In this document: positions 16,003 to 25,346 of the stretch, one piece after another
Position numbering within the stretch: the first letter of the stretch is position 1
How the letters are laid out: each line of letters begins with the position of its first letter
From: Pedobacter cryoconitis
GTDB lineage: Bacteria; Bacteroidota; Bacteroidia; Sphingobacteriales; Sphingobacteriaceae
Direction: 5' to 3'
Assembly: GCF_014207135.1 (NCBI RefSeq)
Contig: NZ_JACHCC010000004.1
Coordinates: forward strand, 124,001 to 188,000
DNA: 64,000 bases
Translations under genes and position numbers: made by a program
The notes under the pieces: model-generated
What the model saw: only the letters and a program-made list of their open reading frames with translations
Told to the model about the DNA's origin: nothing
Databases searched by the model: none

Positions 16003-16563
16003 TTATTTTACTCTTTCTATATATTCGCCTGTACGTGTATCAACCTTAACTTTATCGCCCTGATTGATAAACATTGGCACTTTAATCTCAACATCTGCTC
16101 CGACAGTTGCATATTTCAATGCATTTGTAGAAGTGTCCCCTTTAACAGCGGGCTCTGTGTAAGTGACCTCCAACTCAACATGAGAAGGAATCTGCGCCAC
16201 AATCGGCTCATCACTCTCGAATGCTATTACAACATTCATGCCTTCTTTTAAGAATTTAACAGAATCACCAAATAATGATTTTGGGATGTTAAACTGTTCA
16301 AAAGAATTGATATCCATAACAACGAGGAAATCTCCGTCTTCGTATAAATATTGATAATCATTTGTCTCTACCCGGCAAATCGTTACCTCTTCATCAGTAC
16401 GGAATCTATATTCGACTAATTTGCCGCTTTTAATATTCCTCATTTTTGCCTGGTAGAAAGCTCTTAAGTTTCCAGGGGTACGGTGAAGAAACTCTTCAAC
16501 CTGTACTAATTCTCCGCTGAAGCGAAGGATATTACCACTTTTTACTTCTGATGCTTTTGCCAT
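16003..16563 (-). CDS. efp: Elongation factor P, with Asn at the usual modified-lysine position
   Basis: EF-P relieves ribosome stalling at polyproline stretches by contacting the P-site tRNA. The start MAKASEVKSG gives 186 residues and lies downstream of the promoter at 16609-16616, which rules out the longer frame. The KOW-like first domain and two OB domains are intact, ending GEYIERVK. The beta3-beta4 tip reads HRTPGNLRAF, so Asn32 stands where E. coli has Lys34 in PGKG. This excludes the beta-lysyl (EpmA) modification and the rhamnosylation of Arg at this site. Confidence 0.95.
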   Translation of the reverse strand: MAKASEVKSGNILRFSGELVQVEEFLHRTPGNLRAFYQAKMRNIKSGKLVEYRFRTDEEVTICRVETNDYQYLYEDGDFLVVMDINSFEQFNIPKSLFGDSVKFLKEGMNVVIAFESDEPIVAQIPSHVELEVTYTEPAVKGDTSTNALKYATVGADVEIKVPMFINQGDKVKVDTRTGEYIERVK

Positions 16564-16608
16564 TTTTTTCTGAAATTTATGCCTTAACCACAGCGCCATT
16601 TCGTGCCG

Positions 16609-16616
16609 CAAAGGTA
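16609..16616 (-). promoter_or_regulatory. efp promoter -7 element
   Basis: TACCTTTG on the minus strand has a TTG about 20 bases further upstream. The leader of some 40 bases ends at the ATG at 16563. Confidence 0.6.
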
Positions 16617-16718
16617 AAAACAATTATTGGTTCTACAATAGTTATTTTAAATATTATTTATATAGCTAATTTTTAATGGATTTCTTGACATTAGCCTTGC
16701 AATTCAACACGTTCTACG

Positions 16719-17333
16719 TTACTTATAGTCGGTAATCTTTATAAAATTATCGCAAAAAGAATACTCTGTTTCCTGGTTCGACCCCACTAATACCAGTTTG
16801 TTGGCAGTAAAATCTCTGATTAAGTCGTGATACCACTCAATTCCCTGTTTATCAAGGTTAGAAGTTGGTTCATCAAGTAACAGCAACGGTGTATCAGTAC
16901 AACAAGCCAAAGCCAGTTTAGTTCTTTGCTTCATTCCTGAAGAAAAATACTTTAATGGCTTGTCCTGAGACCTGACCAAGCCCAGAAGATCCATTAACCG
17001 GACTGAACTCATCCCTGGATAAAATCCCTTAAACTTAAAATGAAAATCGATAATTTCCTGAAGTGTGAACTCTTCCACCAGATCCAGATAGGGAGCGGCT
17101 ACGCTCACCTGCCTGTACCATTTATCCGTAGGGATGATGTGAGTATCTGTATAGACAACGGTTCCTTCAGAAGGCTCCAGATTGCCCATAACCACACTTA
17201 AAAGAGTCGACTTACCAGAACCATTAGGGCCCAGGATGGCATACTTACCAGAATCACTGAATTCATAAGTGAAATTTCTGAATATCCATTCCTGGTTAAA
17301 CCGTCTGCCGGCATCTTTTAACTCGATCTTCAT
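16719..17333 (-). CDS. ABC transporter ATP-binding protein without adjacent permease
   Basis: This single 204-residue ABC ATPase has Walker A GPNGSGKSTL (35-44), a signature in YFSSGMKQRTKLAL and Walker B LLLLDEPTSNLD. The protein is compact, as in CcmA-like or short exporter ATPases. It starts 8 bp after lpxA and appears co-transcribed with the lipid A genes, yet no permease is encoded nearby. A role linked to the envelope is suggested by position only. Confidence 0.88.
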   Translation of the reverse strand: MKIELKDAGRRFNQEWIFRNFTYEFSDSGKYAILGPNGSGKSTLLSVVMGNLEPSEGTVVYTDTHIIPTDKWYRQVSVAAPYLDLVEEFTLQEIIDFHFKFKGFYPGMSSVRLMDLLGLVRSQDKPLKYFSSGMKQRTKLALACCTDTPLLLLDEPTSNLDKQGIEWYHDLIRDFTANKLVLVGSNQETEYSFCDNFIKITDYK

Positions 17334-17341
17334 GAAAATAG

Positions 17342-18127
17342 CTAGCTCCCTGAACCAAAGCCCTTCATCACCCCTCTGTTGGAATTTCTGATAAAATCAA
17401 CGATTTCATCACGAATTTCAGTCGGCGCGAATTCTGCTTCTATCTTATCGAGTGCTTTGGTCACATTGTTGTGTTTCACAAACAACACCCTGTAGATCTC
17501 CTGTATTTCATTGATTTTTTCTGAAGAAAACCCACGCCTTCTTAAACCGACAGAGTTAATCCCTGCATAAGACAAAGGTTCTCTGGCTGCTTTAACATAT
17601 GGAGGAACGTCTTTACGCACCAGTGAACCACCGGTAATAAAAGCATGCGACCCTACGTTTACAAACTGATGTATAGCTACCAGGCCTGCAAGAACAACGT
17701 AATCACCAATGGTGATATGTCCTGCCAGTGTAGTGCTGTTTGAAAATATACAGTTATTCCCTACCTCACAGTCATGTGCGATATGTGAATAAGCCTGAAT
17801 CAGGCAGTTACTTCCAATTACAGTTTTCCATTTATCTTTGGTACCCCTGTTGATGGTTACACACTCCCTGATGGTCGTGTTATCACCTATCTCAGCGGTA
17901 GTTACCTCACCTGCAAATTTCAGGTCCTGAGGAACACCAGATATAACAGATCCCGGAAAAATCCGGCAATTCTTTCCAATTCTTGCTCCGTCCATGATCA
18001 CCACATTCGAGGCAATCCATGTTCCTTCACCAATGACAACGTCTTTATGTATAACAGAAAAAGGTTCTATTACTACATTGTCCGCTATTACGGCATCAGG
18101 ATGTATATATGCTAAAGGTTGTATCAT
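17342..18127 (-). CDS. lpxA: UDP-N-acetylglucosamine acyltransferase LpxA
   Basis: LpxA performs the first step of lipid A synthesis, moving a 3-hydroxyacyl chain from ACP to UDP-GlcNAc in the cytoplasm. The 261 residues form a left-handed beta-helix with hexapeptide repeats (IEPFSVIHKDVVIG, GARIGKNCRIFPGS). The catalytic His lies in SHIAHDCEVG, and the C-terminal helical domain holds GLRRRGFSSEKI. It overlaps the lpxC/fabZ stop by 4 bp. It is of normal family length. Confidence 0.96.
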   Translation of the reverse strand: MIQPLAYIHPDAVIADNVVIEPFSVIHKDVVIGEGTWIASNVVIMDGARIGKNCRIFPGSVISGVPQDLKFAGEVTTAEIGDNTTIRECVTINRGTKDKWKTVIGSNCLIQAYSHIAHDCEVGNNCIFSNSTTLAGHITIGDYVVLAGLVAIHQFVNVGSHAFITGGSLVRKDVPPYVKAAREPLSYAGINSVGLRRRGFSSEKINEIQEIYRVLFVKHNNVTKALDKIEAEFAPTEIRDEIVDFIRNSNRGVMKGFGSGS

Positions 18128-19536
18128 GATGCGCGTTCGCTATCTTTAACTTTTGAAATTTGGGCCATCATCTCTGCCTCAACTACTATTTTCTCTCCTA
18201 CCATGCCCACGCCTTTCATCTGTGCTATACCCCTGCGGATAGGCTCCATCAGGTCGCATCTGAAAACGATAGTATCTCCAGGTAACACTTGTGCCCTGAA
18301 TCTTACTTTATCGATTTTAAGAAAATACGTAAGATAATTTCTCGGATCCGGGACTGTACTTAATACCAGGATCCCACCGGTTTGTGCCATTGCTTCAATC
18401 TGTATTACCCCTGGAAAAACAGGGGCCCCAGGGAAATGACCTTTGAAAAATTCTTCATTCATGGTCACATTTTTCACACCAACCACGTGAGTTTTAGACA
18501 ATTCCAGGATTTTATCAATAAATAAAAATGGCTGTCTGTGTGGCAAAATATCCATAATCTGAACCACGTCGTAAAGTGGTTTAGCTGCCGGATCATAAAC
18601 GTGCTGAACTTTCTTGTTTTTCTCTTTTTTGATTGCTGCCTTTATCTTTTTGGCAAATGCAATATTTGCAGCATGTCCTGGCCTTGCAGCCATGATATGT
18701 CCTTTAATATGCATTCCAACTAAAGCCAGATCACCAATCATATCTAATAATTTGTGTCTTGCAGGCTCATTCTGATAACGCAACTCCATATTGTTCAGGA
18801 TCCCCTGAGGAGCAACTTCTATCTTCTCTCTGTTAAATATTTTAGCCAGGTGATCCAGTTCATCACGTGTCACTTCTTTATCAACGATAACAATTGCATT
18901 ATTTAAATCACCGCCTTTAATCAGATTGTTCTGCAGCTGATATTCCAGCTCATGCAGGAAACAGAAAGTACGACAGGAAGCGATATCACTTTTAAATTCT
19001 GCTATCGTTGAAATTACAGCATGCTGACTGCCTAAAACAGGTGAGTTATAGTCAATCATACAGGTAAACCTGTAATCTTCAAGCGGCATTGCTACTATCT
19101 CCACTTTTCTTTCTGCATCAGTATAAGTGATATTATGAGGGATCTGATAATATTCGCGATCAATACTTTGCTGTACCACACCTGCACCCTCCAGCGCTTC
19201 CACAAAAAGAATTGCACTTCCATCCATAATCGGAGTTTCAGGGCCATCCAGTTTCATCAGTATATTATCCAGGTCCATTCCAACCAACGAAGCCATTACA
19301 TGCTCAACAGTGCTGATACTAGCGCCATTCTGCGTAATTGTAGTTCCTCTTGCCGTATCCGTAACATTGTCACAATCAGCATCTACAATTGGTTCTCCCG
19401 GTAAATCTGTTCTTTGAAATTTAAACCCGTGGTTCTCTGGAGCCGGACAAAAAGTTAAAGTGACACTTGCCCCTGTATGCAAGCCGACCCCGTGTACAGA
19501 AACTTCGCGTTTTATGGTTTTTTGTTTAACGTTCAT
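18124..19536 (-). CDS. lpxC/fabZ: Bifunctional LpxC deacetylase / FabZ 3-hydroxyacyl-ACP dehydratase
   Basis: This is a fusion of 470 residues. The N-terminal part (about 1-310) is LpxC, the zinc deacetylase that commits UDP-acyl-GlcNAc to lipid A. Zinc-site markers are STVEHVMASL and MIGDLALVGMHIKGH, with catalytic HAANIAF. The C-terminal part (about 325-465) is FabZ, with LPHRQPFLFIDKI and GHFPGAPVFPGVIQIEAMAQ holding the catalytic His and Glu. The fusion joins competing uses of 3-hydroxyacyl-ACP and is common in Bacteroidota. It lies between lpxD and lpxA. Confidence 0.96.
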   Translation of the reverse strand: MNVKQKTIKREVSVHGVGLHTGASVTLTFCPAPENHGFKFQRTDLPGEPIVDADCDNVTDTARGTTITQNGASISTVEHVMASLVGMDLDNILMKLDGPETPIMDGSAILFVEALEGAGVVQQSIDREYYQIPHNITYTDAERKVEIVAMPLEDYRFTCMIDYNSPVLGSQHAVISTIAEFKSDIASCRTFCFLHELEYQLQNNLIKGGDLNNAIVIVDKEVTRDELDHLAKIFNREKIEVAPQGILNNMELRYQNEPARHKLLDMIGDLALVGMHIKGHIMAARPGHAANIAFAKKIKAAIKKEKNKKVQHVYDPAAKPLYDVVQIMDILPHRQPFLFIDKILELSKTHVVGVKNVTMNEEFFKGHFPGAPVFPGVIQIEAMAQTGGILVLSTVPDPRNYLTYFLKIDKVRFRAQVLPGDTIVFRCDLMEPIRRGIAQMKGVGMVGEKIVVEAEMMAQISKVKDSERAS

Positions 19537-19562
19537 TATTGTTTTGTGTGGTACTAATATAT

Positions 19563-20609
19563 TTATGACTGAAGTTTTGCTGTAATTTCAGCCTCTAATT
19601 TTGTAATCCTTTTTTCAATTCCTGGCAGGTGTTTAAAAAGCACCGATGCGCGCATCCAGTCTCTGAGAGGCTGTGCTGGTGTTCCATGCCATTGTTTATT
19701 TTCTTCAGTTATATTGAAATTAATTCCGGCCTGAGCCCCGATCTGGGTACCTCTTGCCAGAGATAAATGCCCGGCGATACCTACCTGCCCACCGACTACA
19801 GATCTTTCGCCTATTTTACTGCTACCCGAAATCCCTGCCTGCGCAGCCACAACGGTATTCTCTCCGATTTCGACATTATGTGCAATCTGGATAAGATTAT
19901 CCAGTTTTGAACCCTTTCTGATAAAAGTCGAACCCATTGTCGCGCGGTCTATTGCCGTATTAGCCCCGATTTCCACGTTATTCTCAATCACAACATTTCC
20001 AATCTGCGCAATTTTAGAATAAGTTCCGTCAGGTTGCGGAGCAAAACCAAAACCATCACTCCCGATCACTGTATTGGAATGGATAACGACGCCATTCCCT
20101 ATGACCGAGCGGTTATAAATTTTAACCCCGGGATGAAAAGTACATCCGGTGCCAATTTTTGAGTCCGATCCGATATGGACCTGCTGCAAAACCTTGGTAT
20201 TATCGCCAATCACTACATCAGCATCTATATAGGTAAAAGCACCTATAAATACGTTTTTACCAATTTTTGCTGATGGATGAACAAAAGAAGGCTGTTCAAT
20301 CCCTGTTTTTTCTGAAGTCTGATTCAGTACTTCATTATACTTTTCGAGTAAAACCGAAAAGGCACTATATGGATCCTTCACCTTTACGAGCGTACAGGTA
20401 ATTGCTTGAGCCGGAACAAAATCCAATCCAACAATGACCACTGATGCGTTCGTTGAATAGATGTAGTTCTCGTACTTTCGGTTAGATAGAAAACATAAGG
20501 TTCCTTTTTTCCCCTCTTCTATTTTTGAAAGCTCAGTAACCGTTATAGTTTCATCACCTTCAACTGTTCCACTTAAAAAGTCGCTTATCTGCTTGGCAGT
20601 AAATTGCAT
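19563..20609 (-). CDS. lpxD: UDP-3-O-acylglucosamine N-acyltransferase LpxD
   Basis: LpxD adds the second 3-hydroxyacyl chain in lipid A synthesis. The 348 residues comprise an N-terminal uridine-binding domain (1-100), a long left-handed beta-helix with many hexapeptide repeats, and a C-terminal helix. The catalytic His is in QIAHNVEIGENT. It is the first gene of the lpxD-lpxC/fabZ-lpxA-ABC run. Its promoter ends only 4 bases before the ATG, which suggests a leaderless transcript. Confidence 0.96.
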   Translation of the reverse strand: MQFTAKQISDFLSGTVEGDETITVTELSKIEEGKKGTLCFLSNRKYENYIYSTNASVVIVGLDFVPAQAITCTLVKVKDPYSAFSVLLEKYNEVLNQTSEKTGIEQPSFVHPSAKIGKNVFIGAFTYIDADVVIGDNTKVLQQVHIGSDSKIGTGCTFHPGVKIYNRSVIGNGVVIHSNTVIGSDGFGFAPQPDGTYSKIAQIGNVVIENNVEIGANTAIDRATMGSTFIRKGSKLDNLIQIAHNVEIGENTVVAAQAGISGSSKIGERSVVGGQVGIAGHLSLARGTQIGAQAGINFNITEENKQWHGTPAQPLRDWMRASVLFKHLPGIEKRITKLEAEITAKLQS

Positions 20610-20613
20610 TCTA

Positions 20614-20644
20614 CAAAGTTAAATGTTAAATTGATATGAACAAA
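20614..20644 (-). promoter_or_regulatory. lpx operon promoter, possibly leaderless
   Basis: On the minus strand TTTG (20644-20641), a 19-base spacer and TAACTTTG (20621-20614) match the Bacteroidota consensus. Only TAGA separates the -7 element from the lpxD ATG, so transcription should begin at or inside the start codon. Confidence 0.75.
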
Positions 20645-20745
20645 TAATCCCAACTCCCTATTTTTTCAACCATTTGACGTTTCATACGCTCTTTTATAAT
20701 CGGATAAAAAACGGGATAATTATTGAATTTATATGTTAAATAATG

Positions 20746-21975
20746 CTAAATAATTCGGGGATAGCAAAGGATGTGCTTTCTAACCGTCCTGTCAAGCGAT
20801 TCCAGGTTAGATAAATCAGACGCCTTCGCAATATCCGTGGTCGTATTATTCTTCATTAATATGTTAATTGTACTATTTCCTGCCCCTGTATTATATGCTC
20901 TGTTGCTGATTACATCCGTAAAAACAAAGTAAGATACATCATTCAGATCAATGCCAAGACTAAAAGCCGCATTCTCCCTGATCATCTCAACTCTACTCTC
21001 CACAGGGGGCTCATTACTGATTTCAATCTTATAGAGGTTACGATTGACCAGCATATTGCATAATAAGGAAAGGATTCTGTCCTGGTCCCCGCACCAGACC
21101 TTTACCGAGGCGAAAATATCCTGATCATCCAGTTTTGCAAATTGCAGTAAATGTATATCTGTCTCAAAAAAGTCTTTCTGCGCAATTTCCTGCTTCAGAA
21201 AGTGCTGTAAAGCAGGGGTTGCAAATAATTCTGCTCCCTTAACCGCCAGCTCTTTGGCTCTTTTCAAAATCTTGACCAGCAACTGCTCCCCTGAAATGAC
21301 TGTTTTATGCAGATAAACCTGCCAGTACATCAGCCTCCTGGCTATCAGAAATTTTTCGATGGAATAAATACCCTTCTCTTCAATCACCAGCTGATCATCG
21401 GCGATATTGAACATCTTGATAATCCTGTCGAAACTGATCACGCCTTCACTCACTCCCGTAAAGAAGCTGTCCCTGTTTAAATAATCCATCCGGTCCAGAT
21501 CAAGCTGACTTGAAATCAGCTGATGAAGAAATTTCTTAGGGTATTTCCCGGTGAATATAGCAATAGCTGTACTTAAACGCCCTTCAAACTCCCTGTTCAG
21601 ACGTTCCATCATCAGCATTGAGATCTCCTCATGCTGAATTTCCTTAACCAACGAATACTCCAGCGCGTGTGAAAAAGGCCCGTGACCAATGTCGTGAAGT
21701 AAAATGGCTATCGTTGCACCTTCTTCCTCCTCATTGTTGATCTCATGTCCCTTACTCCTTAAAATATCAATTGCCAGGCTCATCAGGTGCATCGCACCCA
21801 GCGCATGATGGAAACGCGTATGCAATGCTCCGGGATAAACCAGATGGGTCATTCCCAATTGCTTGATATAGCGCAAACGCTGAAAAAAGGGATGCGAGAT
21901 CAGATCAAAGATCAATTCTGAAGGTATATTGATAAATCCGTATACCGGGTCATTTATTATTTTCTTTTTGTTCAA
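20746..21975 (-). CDS. HD-domain phosphohydrolase (dGTPase-like)
   Basis: This 409-residue metal-dependent phosphohydrolase has HD residues in LLHDIGHGPFSH (His94-Asp95). The preceding His in HTRFHHALGAMH completes the metal site. The C-terminal 200 residues are helical. Bacterial relatives act on nucleotides, some being dNTP triphosphohydrolases; substrate here is unassigned. The start is TTG (NKKKIINDPVYG). No in-frame ATG lies nearby, and there is no clear promoter match. It is divergent from porX. Confidence 0.88.
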   Translation of the reverse strand: MNKKKIINDPVYGFINIPSELIFDLISHPFFQRLRYIKQLGMTHLVYPGALHTRFHHALGAMHLMSLAIDILRSKGHEINNEEEEGATIAILLHDIGHGPFSHALEYSLVKEIQHEEISMLMMERLNREFEGRLSTAIAIFTGKYPKKFLHQLISSQLDLDRMDYLNRDSFFTGVSEGVISFDRIIKMFNIADDQLVIEEKGIYSIEKFLIARRLMYWQVYLHKTVISGEQLLVKILKRAKELAVKGAELFATPALQHFLKQEIAQKDFFETDIHLLQFAKLDDQDIFASVKVWCGDQDRILSLLCNMLVNRNLYKIEISNEPPVESRVEMIRENAAFSLGIDLNDVSYFVFTDVISNRAYNTGAGNSTINILMKNNTTTDIAKASDLSNLESLDRTVRKHILCYPRII

Positions 21976-22080
21976 ATCCAGGCAAAATAAATTATACGGT
22001 ACAAAAATTGCTATTTTTATCCGTACTTAAGAAAGAGATGTCTCTTTTTGAAGATTTATTTACACCATATACTTACAATA

Positions 22081-23634
22081 ATGCAGGAAACCAAGATTCT
22101 ATGGGCCGATGATGAGATAAACTTATTAAAACCACATATATTACTATTGAACGAAAAAGGGTACCACGTGACTACATTTACGAATGGAAACGATGCATTG
22201 GAGGCTTTTGGCAAAGAGCATTTTGACCTGGTATTCCTGGATGAAAACATGCCCGGCATGAGTGGACTGGAAACCCTCTCTGCAATTAAAAATATAAAAA
22301 GTGATGTCCCGGTTGTCCTGATTACTAAAAGTGAAGAGGAAAATCTGATGGAGGATGCCATCGGATCAAAAATTGACGATTATCTGATAAAGCCGGTAAA
22401 TCCTAAACAGGTATTGCTGACCATCAAAAAAATCATAGATAACAAAAGACTGATCAGCGCAAAAACTTCTATGGCTTATCAGCAGGATTTCAGACGCCTG
22501 GGGATGACACTGAATGATAAACTCAGTTACGAAGAATGGACTGAGGTCTATAAAAAACTTATTTTCTGGGAACTGGAGCTGGAAAAACTGGATGATCCAC
22601 AAATGCATGAAATTTTAACCATGCAGAAGTCTGAAGCAAACACTCAGTTTTCGAAGTTTATTGAGGATAATTACATTGACTGGGTGAACAAAAGAGGAAA
22701 AACACCCCTCCTGTCAAATGAATTACTCAAAAAGAAAGCTTTCCCACATATCAATTCCACTACTCCCGTATTTTTTATCCTGATCGACAATCTGAGATAT
22801 GACCAGTGGAAGATCATCAATCCTTTAATTACTGAACATTTCAGACTGGATGAAGAAGATATGTACACCAGTATCCTGCCGACAGCAACACAATATGCAA
22901 GGAATTCTATCTTTTCGGGCTTAATGCCGCTGGAAATGGAAAAACGTTTCCCGTCGTTATGGCAGAATGATGATGATGAAGGTGGAAAAAACATGCACGA
23001 AGAAGCTTTTCTTGCAGACCAGATTAAACGCAGCGTCCGTAAAGACTGTAAATTCAGTTATCATAAAATTCTTACTTATGATGATGGAAAGGCACTTAAT
23101 GAGCAAATGAATAACCTGATGCAGAATGAGTTTAACGCTATTGTTTACAACTTTGTAGATATGCTTTCTCATGCCCGCACAGACATGGCTATGATCAGAG
23201 AGCTGGCAAATGATGATGCAGCATACCGTTCACTGACGCTTTCCTGGTTCGAGCATTCGCCGCTGCTTGAATTACTTAAAAAGCTTGCCCAGAAACAGGT
23301 GAAAGTGATTATTACTACCGATCACGGTACCATCAGAGTCAAACATCCGAGTAAAGTAATCGGAGATAGAAATACGAACACAAATCTGCGCTATAAACAG
23401 GGTAGAAATCTTAATTTCAATCCAAAAGAGGTCTTTCTGATTAAGAATCCGCATGAAGCGATGTTACCGAAGATCAATATCAGCTCTAATTATATTTTCG
23501 CTAAGGAAGACCGTTATTTTGTTTATCAGAATAATTACAACCAGTTTGTGAACTATTATAATGAAACGTTCCAGCATGGCGGGATTTCTCTCGAAGAGAT
23601 GATGATCCCGGTTGCAACTTATAGTACAAGATAG
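22081..23634 (+). CDS. porX: PorX: response regulator with PglZ phosphatase domain
   Basis: This 517-residue protein has the start MQETKILWADDE placed at the receiver domain. Residues 1-120 are a receiver with acidic pocket ADD, phospho-acceptor Asp54 in VFLDENMPG and Lys in YLIKPVN. Residues 150-510 are an alkaline-phosphatase-superfamily PglZ domain with metal-site DNLRYDQW, a Thr in LPTATQYAR and TTDHGTIRVKHP. In Porphyromonas and other Bacteroidota PorX acts with PorY and SigP to control type IX secretion, and its phosphatase cleaves oligonucleotides. No PorY kinase gene is adjacent. It is followed by tsaE after 11 bp. Confidence 0.93.
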   Translation: MQETKILWADDEINLLKPHILLLNEKGYHVTTFTNGNDALEAFGKEHFDLVFLDENMPGMSGLETLSAIKNIKSDVPVVLITKSEEENLMEDAIGSKIDDYLIKPVNPKQVLLTIKKIIDNKRLISAKTSMAYQQDFRRLGMTLNDKLSYEEWTEVYKKLIFWELELEKLDDPQMHEILTMQKSEANTQFSKFIEDNYIDWVNKRGKTPLLSNELLKKKAFPHINSTTPVFFILIDNLRYDQWKIINPLITEHFRLDEEDMYTSILPTATQYARNSIFSGLMPLEMEKRFPSLWQNDDDEGGKNMHEEAFLADQIKRSVRKDCKFSYHKILTYDDGKALNEQMNNLMQNEFNAIVYNFVDMLSHARTDMAMIRELANDDAAYRSLTLSWFEHSPLLELLKKLAQKQVKVIITTDHGTIRVKHPSKVIGDRNTNTNLRYKQGRNLNFNPKEVFLIKNPHEAMLPKINISSNYIFAKEDRYFVYQNNYNQFVNYYNETFQHGGISLEEMMIPVATYSTR

Positions 23635-23645
23635 TATCGAATTAA

Positions 23646-24062
23646 ATGAACATTGAAATAAATCACCTGGACGAACTGGGCAATGCCGCAGAAGCATTGC
23701 TTGGTTTTGCCGGAAACGACAAAATATTCGCCTTTGAAGGTGAAATGGGCGCAGGGAAAACTACATTTATTAAAGTACTCTGTGAAAAATTAGGTGTCAG
23801 GGATGTGGTCAGCAGCCCTACATTTTCTATAGTTAATGAATATGCCGCAGCAAACCAGGTCATTTACCACTTTGACTTTTACAGGATTAAAAATCTGCAG
23901 GAGGTATTTGACATCGGTTACGAAGAATACTTCTATTCCGGCAATATCTGCCTGATAGAATGGCCTGAGCGGATCAGGGAACTACTGCCCGAAAACTATA
24001 CAGAGGTGGAGATTAAGACCCTTTCACCAGATAAGAGGTCATTCTCTTTCACGAAAATATAA
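23646..24062 (+). CDS. tsaE: tRNA threonylcarbamoyladenosine ATPase TsaE
   Basis: This small P-loop ATPase works with TsaB and TsaD to make t6A37 on ANN-decoding tRNAs. Its 138 residues are usual for the family. Walker A is GEMGAGKTTFIK, followed by SSPTFSIVNEY and FDFYRIKN, then the motif LIEWPERI. It lies 11 bp after porX and is probably co-transcribed with it, an arrangement with no obvious functional reason. Confidence 0.94.
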   Translation: MNIEINHLDELGNAAEALLGFAGNDKIFAFEGEMGAGKTTFIKVLCEKLGVRDVVSSPTFSIVNEYAAANQVIYHFDFYRIKNLQEVFDIGYEEYFYSGNICLIEWPERIRELLPENYTEVEIKTLSPDKRSFSFTKI

Positions 24063-24115
24063 TATATAGATTCAGGTAATTTTTCTTAATTTCAATCAAA
24101 AAATCGTTAGATAAA

Positions 24116-25342
24116 ATGGCTACAGGATTACGGGAAGAAATGGCCTCAATTGCTCAAAAAGGGTTGCTACAACCCAAAGAGACCTTGTCAGAAATTAAAC
24201 ATAAAAGCAATAGTCTTTATATTGGTATTCCAAAAGAGATCTCTTTTCAGGAAACCAGGATCGCATTGACACCGTTGTCTGTCGCCCTTTTAATCAATCA
24301 CGGCCATAAAGTTTTACTGGAAAGCGGCGCTGGTACCGGAGCCAATTTCTCTGATAATGACTACAGCGAACAGGGTGCACAGATTACTTTCAATAAAAAG
24401 GATGTCTATGATGCTGATATTATAGTTAAAATCGCTCCCCCTACGCTGGAAGAAATTGAACTGATGCATAAGGGTCAGACGCTGATTTCTGCATTGCAGA
24501 TGGGCGCATTGAAAGAAGGTTATCTGAAAGCATTACTGAGCAAAAAAATCAATGCCTTATGTTTTGAAAATCTGCGGGATGAGGGTAACGTTTTAACCGT
24601 TGTCCGTGCGATGAGTGAGATTGTAGGAGCTACCTCCATCTTTATCGCCGCAGAATATCTAAGCAGTGTAACAGGAGGTAAAGGTCTCATGCTGGGCGGG
24701 TTTACCGGAGTCCCTCCCACTGAAATCGTTATTCTTGGCGCAGGGACTGTAGGAGAATATGCAGCCAGGACAGCACTTTCCCTGGGAGCGGAAGTCAAAG
24801 TATTTGACAGCTCAATCTATCGTTTGCGCCGCCTGCAGAATAATTTGGGCAGCAGGGTTTTTACCTCTGTCATGCAGCCTATCGTACTGGGAAAGGCAGT
24901 GACCACCTGCGATGTGGTTATTGGCGCTATACGGGCCACAAATGGCAGAAGCCCTTGTTTAATTATGGAAGAAACAGTGAGCAGAATGAAACGCGATTCT
25001 GTGGTGATTGATGTCAGTATAGATCAGGGTGGCTGTTTTGAAACTTCGGAAGTGACCAATCACAAAGATCCGGTCTTCCGCAAACATGATGTCATCCATT
25101 ATTGTGTCCCAAATATCGCATCCAGAGTACCCAGGACAGCTTCTTACGCATTAACCAATATCTTTACCCCAATTCTTGTAGATATAGGCGAGATGGGCGG
25201 ATTAATGAATGTCATCTGGAATAAACCAGGGATCAGGGAAGCCCTTTACATTTACAAAGGACATCTGACCAGTAAAGACCTATCCACCAGGTTTAATCTT
25301 CCTTATAAGGATATTGAACTGCTTCTGGCGGCCAATCAATAG
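24116..25342 (+). CDS. ald: Alanine dehydrogenase
   Basis: This NAD-dependent enzyme interconverts L-alanine and pyruvate plus ammonia. It has 408 residues. The catalytic domain begins at IGIPKEISFQETRIALTP (near residue 37), where the Arg and nearby Lys match substrate-binding positions. The Rossmann domain has ILGAGTVGEYAARTALSLGA. The 36-residue N-terminal extension before the standard start is longer than in Bacillus-type enzymes. The relative PntA-like family is less likely because the protein is soluble and the Ald core is complete. Confidence 0.9.
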   Translation: MATGLREEMASIAQKGLLQPKETLSEIKHKSNSLYIGIPKEISFQETRIALTPLSVALLINHGHKVLLESGAGTGANFSDNDYSEQGAQITFNKKDVYDADIIVKIAPPTLEEIELMHKGQTLISALQMGALKEGYLKALLSKKINALCFENLRDEGNVLTVVRAMSEIVGATSIFIAAEYLSSVTGGKGLMLGGFTGVPPTEIVILGAGTVGEYAARTALSLGAEVKVFDSSIYRLRRLQNNLGSRVFTSVMQPIVLGKAVTTCDVVIGAIRATNGRSPCLIMEETVSRMKRDSVVIDVSIDQGGCFETSEVTNHKDPVFRKHDVIHYCVPNIASRVPRTASYALTNIFTPILVDIGEMGGLMNVIWNKPGIREALYIYKGHLTSKDLSTRFNLPYKDIELLLAANQ

Positions 25343-25346
25343 GTAA

